From: Xanthobacter agilis
GTDB lineage: Bacteria > Pseudomonadota > Alphaproteobacteria > Rhizobiales > Xanthobacteraceae
Reading direction: 5' to 3'
DNA: 64,000 bases
NCBI RefSeq assembly: GCF_021730435.1
Contig: NZ_JABWGX010000010.1
Location: forward strand, 62,001 to 126,000
The translations under genes and the position numbers were made by a program. Shown here in pieces: positions 33,379-43,099 of the stretch (its first letter is position 1; each line of letters opens with the position of its first letter). The notes below the pieces were generated by a model. The model made no database searches. It saw only the letters and a list, made by a program, of their open reading frames with translations, and was not told where the DNA came from.

Positions 33379-34668
33379 ATGAAGACAACCAAAGTCGCCG
33401 CACTCTCGCTGGTCTCGACGCTGGCGCTCGCGGGCGCGGCACCGGCCCTCGCCCAGACCATCAACATCGGCCATCTCGCCGATTATTCGGGCGGCACCTC
33501 GGACGTGGGCCAGCCCTACGGCCAGGGCACCCAGGACACCATCGCCTTCATCGACGCCAATGGCGGCGTGGACGGCAAGACCATCAATTCGGACTTCAAC
33601 GAGTACGGATACCAGGTGCCGCGCGCGCTTGCCGCCTTCAAGAAGTGGGTGGGCACCGACAAGGTGGTGGCCATCCAGGGCTGGGGCACGGCGGATACCG
33701 AAGCCCTGGTCGGCATGGTGACCAAGGAGCAGATCCCCTATTTCTCGGCGTCCTACTCGGCCTCCCTGACCGATCCGAAGGGCAAGGTGAACGAGAAGAG
33801 CGAGCGTGCCGCGCCCTTCAACTTCTTCTACGGCCCGTCCTATTCCGATGCCGCGCGGGCCATGGTGCAATGGGCGGCCGACGACTGGAAGGCCAAGGGC
33901 AAGCCCGGCAAGCCCAAGTGGGTGCACATGGGCGCCAATCATCCCTATCCCAACTCACCCAAGGCGGCGGAGGAAGCCTATGCCAAGGAACTGGGCTTCG
34001 AGGTGCTCGACCCCATCACCTTCGCCCTCACGCCCGGCGACTACACGCCCCAATGCCTGACGCTGAAACAGTCGGGGGCGAACTACGCCTATCTCGGCAA
34101 CACCGCCGGCTCCAACATCTCGGTGCTGAAGGCCTGCAAGACCGCCGGCGTGGACGTGCAGTTCCTCGGCAATGTGTGGGGCATGGACGAAAATGCCATG
34201 AAGGCGGCGGGCGAGGCGGCGAACGGGGTCGTGTTCCCGGTGCGCACCGCCACCACCTGGGCCGGTGACGCGCCGGGGCTCGCCACCGCGCGCGCCATCT
34301 CCAAGATGTCCGACCCGTCCGGCACCACCTATCGCCCGGTGCACTACCTCACCGCCATCTGCACCGCCCTCTACATGAAGGAAGCCATGGAGTGGGCGGA
34401 CAAGAACGGCGGCGTGACCGGCGTCAAGATCCGTGATGGCATGTACCAGAAGAAGGATTGGGTGCCGAAGGGCATGGAGGGCGTGTGCAAGCCCTCCACC
34501 TGGACCGCCACCGATCATCGCCCCACCACCAGCGTCGATCTCTATCGCGCCGTGGTGACCGGCCCCACCGACGCCTCGGTGACCGAGCTCATCAAGACCG
34601 GCACCATCAAGCTGGAGAAGGTCGCCACCGTCGATCTGCCCCGCAAGACCGAATTGCAGGGCTGGTGA
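33379..34668 (+). CDS. livK: Liv-type periplasmic substrate-binding protein
   Basis: Type I solute-binding protein, 429 residues. The signal peptide ends at APALA-Q (about residue 26). The mature start TINIGHLADYSGGTSDVGQP is the family opening. It is longer than amino-acid LivK (about 370) and belongs with binding proteins of Liv clusters that carry acyl-CoA ligases, so an organic acid ligand is likely. AAGGAGAC precedes the ATG. Confidence 0.88.
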   Translation: MKTTKVAALSLVSTLALAGAAPALAQTINIGHLADYSGGTSDVGQPYGQGTQDTIAFIDANGGVDGKTINSDFNEYGYQVPRALAAFKKWVGTDKVVAIQGWGTADTEALVGMVTKEQIPYFSASYSASLTDPKGKVNEKSERAAPFNFFYGPSYSDAARAMVQWAADDWKAKGKPGKPKWVHMGANHPYPNSPKAAEEAYAKELGFEVLDPITFALTPGDYTPQCLTLKQSGANYAYLGNTAGSNISVLKACKTAGVDVQFLGNVWGMDENAMKAAGEAANGVVFPVRTATTWAGDAPGLATARAISKMSDPSGTTYRPVHYLTAICTALYMKEAMEWADKNGGVTGVKIRDGMYQKKDWVPKGMEGVCKPSTWTATDHRPTTSVDLYRAVVTGPTDASVTELIKTGTIKLEKVATVDLPRKTELQGW

Positions 34669-34732
34669 GCCTGTGGGCGCCGCCGCACCCGGCGGCGCCC
34701 CTTCGCCGAAGGCGCAGATTCCGGAGACCCCC

Positions 34733-35572
<840 letters not shown>

Positions 35573-35612
35573 GACACATTGAAGGCTCCAACCCGATCCT
35601 ACAGGCCGAGCG

Positions 35613-36857
35613 ATGACCGATCCGAACCGCTATTACGACGCCCGCGAAACCCGCGCCCCGGAAGCCCGCGAGACGGCGCTGCTGGCCGCCCTTGCCGCCC
35701 AGGTGGCCCATGCCAAGGCGAAGTCGGCCTATTTCGCGGCGCTGTTCAAGGATGTGGAGCCGGGCGCGGTGACCAGCCGGGCGGCGCTGGCGCGGCTCCC
35801 CGTCACCCGCAAGTCGGACCTGTTGGAGATCCAGCCCCGGAGCTTGCCGTTCGGCGGGCTCAACGCGGTGGCGCCGGGCAAGCTCTCCCGCATCTTCATG
35901 TCGCCGGGGCCGATCTATGACCCGGAAGGCCATGGCCCTGACTTCTGGCGGTTTGCTCGCGCGCTCCATGCCGCGGGCTTTCGTGCCGGCGAGATCGTGC
36001 ACAATTCCTTTTCCTACCACCTCACCCCGGCCGGCTCGATGATCGAGGGCGGCGCCCATGCGCTCGGCTGCGCCGTGGTGCCGGCGGGGGTGGGCCAGAC
36101 CGACCTGCAATTGCGCGCCATCGCCGATATCCGCCCCGACGGCTATGGCGGCACGCCCTCGTTCCTGAAGATCCTGGTGGACAAGGCGCGCGAGAGCGGC
36201 ACCGACATTTCCTCCCTCAAGAAGGCGCTGGTGACGGGCGAGGCCTTCCTCCCGGCCCATCGGGCCGAGCTGAAGGCGGCCGGCATCACCGCGCGCCAAT
36301 GCTACGGCACCGCCGACCTTGGTCTCGTGGCCTATGAGAGCGAGGCGGAGGAGGGGATGATCGTGGACGAGGGGTGCCTCGTGGAGATCCTGCGTCCGGG
36401 CACCGGCGATCCGGTGGAAGGCGTCGGCGAGGTCGGCGAGGTGGTCGTGACCCTGTTCGATGCCGATTATCCCCTGGTGCGCTTCGCCACCGGCGATCTG
36501 TCCGCGGTGCTGCCGGGCCTGAGCCCGTGCGGACGCACCAATGTGCGGCTGAAAGGCTGGATGGGACGCGCCGATCAGGTCACCAAGATCCGCGGCATGT
36601 TCGTGCATCCGGTGCAGGTGAGCGCGGCGGTGAAGAAGCACGCCGCCGTCACGCGGGCGCGCCTGGTGGTGGAACGGATCGGCGATGCCGACGACATGCT
36701 GTTGGAAGTGGAGGTGGCGGATGCCGCGGCCCTCGCGCAGGAGGCGCTGCTGGAGGATCTGCGCGCCACCACCAAGCTGCGCGGGCGCCTTGCCCTCATC
36801 GCGCCCGGGAGCCTGCCGGCCGACGCCAAGACCATCGACGACCGCCGCCCGGTGTGA
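35613..36857 (+). CDS. Phenylacetate-CoA ligase-like adenylate-forming enzyme
   Basis: Related to PaaK, 414 residues. The central AMP motif CYGTADLGLVAYES, the hinge region VRFATGDL, and RADQVTKIRGMFVHPVQV are recognisable. The usual N-terminal phosphate-binding loop is replaced by FMSPGPIYDPEG (about 95-106), so adenylation may be altered. It closes the livG operon 40 bases after livF. Probably activates the imported acid; phenylacetate itself is unproven because no paa ring-oxygenase genes are present. Confidence 0.78.
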   Translation: MTDPNRYYDARETRAPEARETALLAALAAQVAHAKAKSAYFAALFKDVEPGAVTSRAALARLPVTRKSDLLEIQPRSLPFGGLNAVAPGKLSRIFMSPGPIYDPEGHGPDFWRFARALHAAGFRAGEIVHNSFSYHLTPAGSMIEGGAHALGCAVVPAGVGQTDLQLRAIADIRPDGYGGTPSFLKILVDKARESGTDISSLKKALVTGEAFLPAHRAELKAAGITARQCYGTADLGLVAYESEAEEGMIVDEGCLVEILRPGTGDPVEGVGEVGEVVVTLFDADYPLVRFATGDLSAVLPGLSPCGRTNVRLKGWMGRADQVTKIRGMFVHPVQVSAAVKKHAAVTRARLVVERIGDADDMLLEVEVADAAALAQEALLEDLRATTKLRGRLALIAPGSLPADAKTIDDRRPV

Positions 36858-36881
36858 GGGCGGTTCCCCTCCGGTCGGTGC

Positions 36882-37934
36882 TCAGCCGGCGATCCAGCCG
36901 GACAATTCGCGGACGACCACATGCTCCAGCACGCGCAGGCCCGCCTCGCCCGCATTGAGGCAGGGGATGGCGGCGAACTTTTCGCCGCCATGGGCGAGGA
37001 AAATGTCGCGATTCTCGACGCCGATCTCCTCCAGGGTCTCCAGGCAGTCGGCCACGAAGCCGGGATTGAACACGGCGATGCGCTTCACCCCGCTTTCGGC
37101 CAGGGCCTTCACCGTGGCGTCGGTGTAGGGCTGGAGCCACTCTTCCCGCCCGAATCGCGACTGGAAGGTGAGCCGCAGCTTGTCCTCTCCCATGCCGAGC
37201 CGCGCCCGCAGCAGCCGCGCGGTCTTGGCGCACTGGCAGGCATAGGGATCACCCTTCAGGTGGTAGGACTTGGGGATGCCGTGGAAGGAGGCGAGAATCA
37301 CCTGCGGCTCGAAATCGAGCGCCGCCAGATGCCGTTCGAGATCCTCGGCCAGGGCGTCGATATAGACCCCGTCGTCATGCCACGGCGGGGCGATGCGGGC
37401 GGCCGGTTGCCAACGCATGGTCTTCAGCGCGTCGAAGGCCTTGTCGGCGACGGTGGCGGTGGTGGCGGCGGCATATTGGGGATAGAGCGGCACGATCAGG
37501 ATGCGTTCACATCCCGCGCCCTGGAGCGCCGCGAGCCGGTCCGCGATGGAGGGTGCGCCATAGCGCATGGCGAAATCCACCACCAGCCGCGAATCGCGCG
37601 TGGCGAGGCGCGCCGACAGCGCCTCGGCCTGGGCGCGGGTGATGGTGAGCAAAGGCCCCTCGTCGCGCGCCGTATTCCAGATCTTGGCGTAGTCTCGGCC
37701 CTTGGCCTTGGGCCGGGTGGTGAGGATGATGGCGTTGAGCACGAACGCCCAGACCAGGGGATTCACCTCGATCACCCGCCGATCGGAGAGGAATTCCTTC
37801 AGATAGCGCCGCATGGACCAATAGTCCGTGCCCGACGGCGTGCCGAGATTGACGATCAGCACCCCGATCCGTCCGTAGGCGACGGGGGGATGGTCCGCCG
37901 GGGCGGGCGGCGGCATGTCTGGCGAAATCGTCAT
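36882..37934 (-). CDS. hemH: Ferrochelatase
   Basis: Inserts Fe2+ into protoporphyrin IX, the last haem step. The 350 residues include VLIVNLGTPSG, the catalytic histidine in ASFHGIPKSYH and NPGFVADCLETLEEI. YACQCAKTARLL supplies a Cys pair as in other alphaproteobacterial enzymes. ATG 37934 (MTISPDM) is preferred; a start further upstream adds unrelated residues. Convergent with the PaaK-like gene. Confidence 0.94.
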   Translation of the reverse strand: MTISPDMPPPAPADHPPVAYGRIGVLIVNLGTPSGTDYWSMRRYLKEFLSDRRVIEVNPLVWAFVLNAIILTTRPKAKGRDYAKIWNTARDEGPLLTITRAQAEALSARLATRDSRLVVDFAMRYGAPSIADRLAALQGAGCERILIVPLYPQYAAATTATVADKAFDALKTMRWQPAARIAPPWHDDGVYIDALAEDLERHLAALDFEPQVILASFHGIPKSYHLKGDPYACQCAKTARLLRARLGMGEDKLRLTFQSRFGREEWLQPYTDATVKALAESGVKRIAVFNPGFVADCLETLEEIGVENRDIFLAHGGEKFAAIPCLNAGEAGLRVLEHVVVRELSGWIAG

Positions 37935-38100
37935 TCGGCTCACCTCCACCGCGCAGATGGCGCCCTGCCGTCCGAGCGTCAATCACCGCCGCTTGAAAAT
38001 GGACCGGGATGCCACCGCGTGCCCGCCGCGAAGCGCCGCCCGCCGCCAGGACACTGACCCGGACGCTTGGGGATCGACCGGAAAATCATTGGAAAAGGGA

Positions 38101-38175
<75 letters not shown>

Positions 38176-38339
38176 CACCTGCAGGAGGCGCCTCTATATC
38201 GGCTCCGCGCGGCGGAGGCAAGGCGCTGACGGCGGTTTTTGAGCGAAGCTTGGGGGTGGTCCGCTCAAAATCAAATTATCGCACTGATATATCTCGGGAT
38301 TCCTGCCTTTTTGCGGGCGCGGGAATGCCGAAGCTGGGG

Positions 38340-38702
38340 TCATGCGGCGGCCAGCATCTTGCCCACCTCGGACACCAGGTCGCGCAGGTGGAAGGGCTTG
38401 GAGAGCACCTTGGCCTCGGCCGGCGCGTCGCCGTCGGCATTCAGCGCGACGGCGGCGAAGCCGGTGATGAACATCACCTTGAGGTCGGGATCGAGCTCGG
38501 TGGCGCGGCGCGCCAGCTCGATGCCGTCCATCTCCGGCATGACGATGTCGGTAAGGAGGAGCTCGAACGGCTCCTCGCGCATCCGCTCATAGGCGGATTT
38601 GCCATTGTCGTAGGAAGCTACCGAATAGCCGGCATTCTGCAGCGCCTTCACGAGGAAGCGCCGCATGTCATTGTCGTCTTCGGCGAGCAGGATCTTGGAC
38701 AC
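38340..38702 (-). CDS. cpdR: Single-domain response regulator CpdR
   Basis: A 120-residue receiver almost identical in pattern to CpdR, the ClpXP adaptor of the CckA-ChpT pathway. Its unphosphorylated form directs cell-cycle protein destruction. Phosphoacceptor D52 lies in LLLTDIVMPEMDGIE, with T80 in MFITGFAAVALN and K102 in LSKPFHLRDL. The start is GTG 38702 with AGGGG eight bases upstream. It diverges from the N-formylglutamate amidohydrolase and has the tRNA-Val gene behind it, a neighbourhood I recall as common in Hyphomicrobiales. Confidence 0.93.
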   Translation of the reverse strand: MSKILLAEDDNDMRRFLVKALQNAGYSVASYDNGKSAYERMREEPFELLLTDIVMPEMDGIELARRATELDPDLKVMFITGFAAVALNADGDAPAEAKVLSKPFHLRDLVSEVGKMLAAA

Positions 38703-38888
38703 GCCGTTTCCCCTGATCAATCGTAGGCCGGAAGTCCCGCCGTCACGGCCGGAACCCATGCGAGTGTCTCGCCCAATCGGGTAAATTCGGAGTGAAAGTG
38801 CCGCGCCCCCTTCACAAGCCCCCCCTCCGGCGGGCATCATGAAGACGGAACAAGCATTTAGAATCCTTCCGGAGTTTCACCGCGCCCG

Positions 38889-39776
38889 ATGACCGCCTGC
38901 CTCGCCGAAACCATAGATCCCGCTTTTGAGATCCTGGGGCTCGAGGCCGCCACCGGGCCGTTCATCTTCAACTCCCCCCATTCGGGCCGCGTCTACCCCA
39001 CGAGCTTCGTTGCGCAGACGCGATTGGACTTTGCCACGTTACGCCGGTCGGAAGACAGCTTCGTGGATGAATTATTCGAGGACGTGGTGAACGCCGGGGC
39101 GCCGCTGATGCGGGCCCTGTTCCCGCGCTCCTTCCTTGACCTCAACCGCGAGCCCTATGAGCTCGACCCGCGCATGTTCGAGGGACGGCTGCCGCCCTAT
39201 GCCAACACCCGCTCGGTGCGGGTGGCGGGCGGGCTTGGCACCATCGCCCGCGTGGTGGGCGACGCGCAGGAGATCTATCCGCGCCGGCTCACCGTGGCCG
39301 AGGGGTTGGAGCGCATCGAGACCTATTACAAGCCGTATCATCAGGCGCTGCGGCGGCTGATCGCCAGCACCCAGCGGCGGTTCGGCCTGGCGGTGCTGGT
39401 GGACTGTCATTCCATGCCTTCGACCTCCACCCGCGATGAGAGCATGCGGGCGGATTTCGTGCTCGGCGACCGGTACGGCACAAGTTGCTCGGGCATCATC
39501 ACGGCGGCCCTGGAGCGGGAGCTGTCGGCGGCCGGCTATCGGGTGCTGCGCAACAAGCCCTATGCCGGCGGCTACATCACTGAGCATTATGGCAACCCCG
39601 CCGCCGGTCTGCATGCGGTGCAGATCGAAGTGAACCGCGGTCTCTACATGGAAGAGGCCCTCTATCTGCGGGGCGCGGGCTTCGATCGGTTGCGGGCCGA
39701 TGTCCGCGAAGCCATGTCCCGCATGGTCGCGCATGTGCTCGGGGCGCTGGATGCACCGCGCGCCGCGGCGGAATAG
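38889..39776 (+). CDS. N-formylglutamate amidohydrolase family protein
   Basis: The 295-residue protein has the family's zinc-site motifs NSPHSGRVYP, VDCHSMPS and YAGGYITEHYGNP. The named reaction releases formate from N-formylglutamate in histidine breakdown, but no hut genes are nearby, so the physiological substrate is uncertain. ATG 38889 opens MTACLAETIDPAFEIL. Divergent from cpdR. Confidence 0.88.
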   Translation: MTACLAETIDPAFEILGLEAATGPFIFNSPHSGRVYPTSFVAQTRLDFATLRRSEDSFVDELFEDVVNAGAPLMRALFPRSFLDLNREPYELDPRMFEGRLPPYANTRSVRVAGGLGTIARVVGDAQEIYPRRLTVAEGLERIETYYKPYHQALRRLIASTQRRFGLAVLVDCHSMPSTSTRDESMRADFVLGDRYGTSCSGIITAALERELSAAGYRVLRNKPYAGGYITEHYGNPAAGLHAVQIEVNRGLYMEEALYLRGAGFDRLRADVREAMSRMVAHVLGALDAPRAAAE

Positions 39777-40164
39777 GCCGCGCGCGGAAAGCTCCGCCCA
39801 GGTCCTGCCCAGGTCCCTATTGGCGACGTCCGCGTGACAAGCTGCGCAAATCCGCAAAACGTGCCTTGCGTTTTTTGAATGGCAGATATACGAATTTGAC
39901 GCGGCCAAGACGTTCGGTTGCACGGACGATCGTTCGCTGCCATCTCGGTGTACAGAAGAATCCCGACAGCGATGGCGTGACGGGTCTGCCATGCGGACTG
40001 CGCGTGATCCGTCGCGCACCTGGGTGGCGAGGATGGGTCGGGGGGTCGAAGGCTCGGCGCGAAGGGCGGAGAACCCGGCGCGGGCAACGTCAACGGCCTT
40101 GTGCGGAGGAGTTTTGGCGCGGATGTTTCCGCCGCCTGTGACCAGACAAAATGTTCTGGGCACC

Positions 40165-40263
40165 AAAAAAGAAAGGGGCCGTCCGCGTAGGCGAACGGCC
40201 CAAGTCTAGGGAGGAAACGCCCAAGGAGGGCAGCGACACAGCGACGCCAATCGCCATGTCGCA
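40165..40263 (-). ncRNA. suhB/mmgR-type small RNA, copy A
   Basis: About 99 nt. In transcript order: a 5' hairpin closed by GCGACA/TGTCGC, a small hairpin GCCC-TCCTT-GGGC, the single-stranded core TTTCCTCCCTAGACTT, then a Rho-independent terminator. The terminator is an 11-pair stem GGGCCGTTCGC/GCGGACGGCCC, with one G-T pair, followed by CTTTTCTTTTTT. The core matches the anti-Shine-Dalgarno-like motif of the suhB (mmgR, alpha-r8) family, known from alphaproteobacteria and named after its place beside suhB-like genes. Confidence 0.85.
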
Positions 40264-40269
40264 CTGCAC

Positions 40270-40298
40270 AAATAGCCGAGTGCGGCGCCAAAAATCAA
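40270..40298 (-). promoter_or_regulatory. Promoter of sRNA copy A
   Basis: Reading the minus strand: TTGATT (40298-40293), 17 bases, then CTATTT (40275-40270), about seven bases before the predicted 5' end. It matches the alphaproteobacterial sigma-70 layout and is mirrored at copy B. Confidence 0.65.
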
Positions 40299-40673
40299 GT
40301 GCCCGTTTGTCGCATCTGCGTAATTTTGTGTATCATATTGAAAATATTGGAGTTTTTTGATCGTTTGCGGACCGCTGGACGCGGTGCCCACCCAGGTTCG
40401 GGCGGGAGCTGAGGGCATCCACATCCGAATCGCAAATCATGGCGGGCGTAGCCGGCGCGGCGAACGTCGCGCGGTGGTGCGCCCCGTTCTCTGCGCCCTG
40501 TTCTCGCGTTGAGGCCTCTATGGTGTGGGATGCCGTGGCCGCATGGGATGGTCGCCCAGGCGGCAGCTGTGTGCTGCGGGGCGTCGCGGACCGTGGGCGG
40601 AAGTGGATGATGGATCGGTGCGGCGGCGTCTCAAAGGGCCGCCCAAAATGCGAGCCCGCCCAATGGGGTCGCC

Positions 40674-40769
40674 AAAAAGGAAAGGGGCCGCTCACCCGAA
40701 GGGAGCGGCCCAAGTCTAGGGAGGAAACGCCCAAGGAGGGCAGCGGCATCGCGATAGGCAATGCCGCGC
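40674..40769 (-). ncRNA. suhB/mmgR-type small RNA, copy B
   Basis: About 96 nt, same plan as copy A. The first hairpin GCGGCAT/ATGCCGC has a different sequence but the same position. The hairpin GCCC-TCCTT-GGGC and core TTTCCTCCCTAGACTT are identical. The terminator stem CCGCTC...GAGCGG ends in CCTTTCCTTTTT. The two copies are 509 bases apart and in the same orientation. The terminator and first stem differ by compensating changes, which supports real RNA structure. Confidence 0.87.
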
Positions 40770-40775
40770 TGCATC

Positions 40776-40804
40776 AATATGCGAGTATCGGGCATTTCCA
40801 TCAA
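40776..40804 (-). promoter_or_regulatory. Promoter of sRNA copy B
   Basis: On the minus strand TTGATG (40804-40799), 17 bases, CATATT (40781-40776), about seven bases before the predicted 5' end. Same spacing as copy A although the spacer sequence differs. Confidence 0.65.
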
Positions 40805-41075
40805 GCCATGCGATCGCAGATTGTTTAGGCACCTACGGGCTCGAAAAATACTGTTGCCGCACCCCTTTGACAGCGCTGCCTATTCCTTGATCCGACGGGC
40901 GCGCCTGTGTGCACGCAAACAAGCCAGTGGCGCGGAAGCGGTCGCGGTCCGAACGGGCTTGATCCCGCTCGTGTTCCGCTGCATGTCCTGAGGCGGGGTC
41001 ACGGTGCGTTGGGCATGGCGGCCCTTGTTTCGGCGCATCCTTGGCGGATGCGCGCGCCTTCGGAGTGTGGAACCC

Positions 41076-41858
41076 ATGACCGCGGTGGCCATCGACGACT
41101 TTGTCCACAAGCTCGCGACCGTGTCGGGGGAGGCGATCCTGCCCTTCTTCCGCACCTCGCTCGGGGTCGAGGACAAGAGCCGCGGCAAGGCGTTCGACCC
41201 TGTGACCGAGGCCGACCGCGCCGCCGAGCAGGTGATGCGCAGCCTGATCCGCGAGACCTTTCCCGGCCACGGCATCATCGGCGAGGAATTCGGTAATGTG
41301 GCCACCGACGCTCCCTATGTGTGGGCGCTCGATCCCATCGACGGCACCAAATCCTTCATCGCCGGCCTGCCCGCCTGGGGCACCCTCATCGGCCTTCTGA
41401 AGGAGGGCGACCCGGTCTATGGCCTGATGCACCAGCCCTTCATCAAGGAGCGCTTCTATGGCGACGGCGCCAGCGCCCGTTATCGCGGGCCGGCGGGCGA
41501 GCGGGCGTTGGCCGTGCGTGACTGCAAGGGGGTGGAGGAAGCCATTCTCTTCACCACCAGCCCGCGACTCATGAATGCGGACGACCGGGCCGCCTTCGCC
41601 AAGGTGGAGGACAAGGCGCGCCTGTCCCGCTATGGCGGGGATTGCTACGTCTATTGCATGCTGGCGGCGGGGCTGGTGGATCTCGTCATCGAGACCGAGC
41701 TCAAGGACCATGACATCGTGGCGCTGATTCCCATCATCGAGGGGGCCGGCGGCATCGTCACCACCTGGGACGGCGGCTCGCCGGCCAAGGGGGGCCGCGT
41801 GGTGGCGGCCGGTAGCCGCGCCGTGCATGCGCAGGCTCTTGAAATCCTGAACGGCTGA
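41076..41858 (+). CDS. hisN: Inositol monophosphatase-family phosphatase, HisN-like
   Basis: Mg2+-dependent phosphatase, 260 residues. Metal site motifs are FDPVTEADRAAE, GHGIIGEEFG, WALDPIDGTKSF and KDHDIVALIPIIEGAGG. The sequence around LPAWGTLIGLL and MHQPFIKERF resembles HisN-type histidinol-phosphate phosphatases more than SuhB proper; phosphate ester specificity cannot be settled by reading. Beside the two sRNA genes it occupies the position that gave the suhB RNA family its name. ATG 41076 is the family start. Confidence 0.85.
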   Translation: MTAVAIDDFVHKLATVSGEAILPFFRTSLGVEDKSRGKAFDPVTEADRAAEQVMRSLIRETFPGHGIIGEEFGNVATDAPYVWALDPIDGTKSFIAGLPAWGTLIGLLKEGDPVYGLMHQPFIKERFYGDGASARYRGPAGERALAVRDCKGVEEAILFTTSPRLMNADDRAAFAKVEDKARLSRYGGDCYVYCMLAAGLVDLVIETELKDHDIVALIPIIEGAGGIVTTWDGGSPAKGGRVVAAGSRAVHAQALEILNG

Positions 41859-41873
41859 CCCCTCAGCGGGCCG

Positions 41874-42818
41874 TCACACCGGCGGCGTGCCGGGGATGAA
41901 GGCGTCGAAGGCGGCCCAGAACTGGGCGCGGAAGAAATCGCGCTCCATCAGGATCTCGTGCTGCGCCGCCGGCACCACCACCTGGGCGCCGGCAATAAGC
42001 CGCGACGCCAGATGCTCGATGGCGGCATTGGACACCAGCCGCTCGCCGCCGGCGGCCACCATCAGCAGCGGCTGGCGGATCTCGCGCACCTGTTCGGGAT
42101 CGGCCAGCATGTCCATGGCGCGGAAGGCCGCATAAAGCCAGCCGTTGGTCGGCGCGCCGATGCCGAGCTCGGGGAACGCCCGCACCACTTCCGCCGCCCG
42201 CGCATAGCGCTCGGGATCAGAATTGACCGGGTTGCGGGCAAACGGCACCTCCGTGATGGGGCGGCTGCGCCCGCCCGGCACCAGGGTTCGGGCGAAGCCG
42301 GAATAGGCGAGCACGGTAACGAGGGCGCGCACCAGCGGCAGCGCCGGGATCACGTCGAGGTGCAGCATGGGCGCCACCAGCACCATGCGGTCGAACCATC
42401 GCCGCCCCGCCAGCACCGATTGGAGCAGGACGGTGCCGCCCATGGAATGGCCGAGGGCGAAGTGGGGAGCCGGGCAATCCGGCAGCAGCACCTCGCGGGC
42501 GAACGCCTCCAGATCGAGCTGATAATCCTGGAAGCGGCGCACATGGCCCTTGCGCGGGTTGCGCAACAGGCGCTGCGATCCGCCTTGGCCCCGCCAGTCG
42601 AGGATAGCCACCGCGAACCCCCGCGCGCGCAATTCCCCGATCACCTCGAAATATTTCTCGATGAATTCCGCACGCCCCTGAAACAGGGCGACGGTGCCCT
42701 TCAGGCCGGTGTCGGGCATCCAGCGCGCATAGCGCAGGCGCACCCCATCGGCGGTGGTGATCTCGCCGCTGACGGCGCCCTCGGGGACGGGGTTGCTCGG
42801 AATGGCGAACAGGCTCAT
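41874..42818 (-). CDS. Alpha/beta hydrolase, lysophospholipase/monoacylglycerol lipase type
   Basis: Serine hydrolase, 314 residues. The nucleophile elbow is LGHSMGGTVLL and the catalytic histidine probably lies in PAAQHEIL. The oxyanion region is ALFQGRAEFIEKYFE, which is characteristic of PldB-like lysophospholipases. No signal peptide. ATG 42818 (MSLFAIPSNP) is the family start. It converges with hisN, 15 bases apart. Confidence 0.87.
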   Translation of the reverse strand: MSLFAIPSNPVPEGAVSGEITTADGVRLRYARWMPDTGLKGTVALFQGRAEFIEKYFEVIGELRARGFAVAILDWRGQGGSQRLLRNPRKGHVRRFQDYQLDLEAFAREVLLPDCPAPHFALGHSMGGTVLLQSVLAGRRWFDRMVLVAPMLHLDVIPALPLVRALVTVLAYSGFARTLVPGGRSRPITEVPFARNPVNSDPERYARAAEVVRAFPELGIGAPTNGWLYAAFRAMDMLADPEQVREIRQPLLMVAAGGERLVSNAAIEHLASRLIAGAQVVVPAAQHEILMERDFFRAQFWAAFDAFIPGTPPV

Positions 42819-43019
42819 CGGCTCTCGATCGGCTGGGCCGGTCGCGCCCCGGCGCGGCGGCCCATCAGGGTTACACGCTGGCCCGCGTCGCGACAATCAC
42901 CCGCATCCGAAGACCGCGACGGTGCCGTCGTCGGCCCGGTCCCGCCGCCCTTCCGGCGGGGCTCGGCGGCCCGTGAAGGGGGCCTTGACGGCTCGGGGCG
43001 GCCTTCCCACATCCAGGAT

Positions 43020-43098
43020 GGCGCTGGTCATGATGACGGCGCCGCAACTCGGGTCCGGCTTCGGCGGACCCTGCATGTCGCTTCAAAGGAGGATATGC
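43020..43098 (+). promoter_or_regulatory. ROSE-like RNA thermometer in the hsp20 leader
   Basis: Three successive hairpins: GGCGC...GCGCC (43020-43043), GGGTCCG...CGGACCC (43051-43071) and a 3' hairpin (43073-43098) closed by GCAT/ATGC. The last one pairs the ribosome site AAGGAGGA against GTCGCTTC, and TCGCT fits the ROSE rule UYGCU with a G-G mismatch opposite the ribosome site. ROSE elements melt at high temperature to release translation of small heat-shock genes. Confidence 0.75.
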
Positions 43099-43099
43099 C

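Larger units (their letters stand above)
39777..41075. other. 1.3-kb gap holding two sRNA genes
   Basis: No protein frame here has a convincing start, family match or codon pattern. It contains two related minus-strand sRNA genes (40165-40263 and 40674-40769), a small inverted repeat CCAGA...TCTGG at 40142-40159 and an AT-rich patch near 40330-40360. The stretch between the sRNAs shows nothing else that I recognise. Confidence 0.7.

Noticed and set aside
34673-34732. GTG start for livF extending it by 20 residues
   Set aside because: The added residues have no family similarity, and ATG 34733 has a good GGAG at the right distance.
39777-41075. Small protein genes in the 1.3-kb gap
   Set aside because: Open frames there overlap the sRNA genes or terminators, lack ribosome sites and show no protein-like composition.
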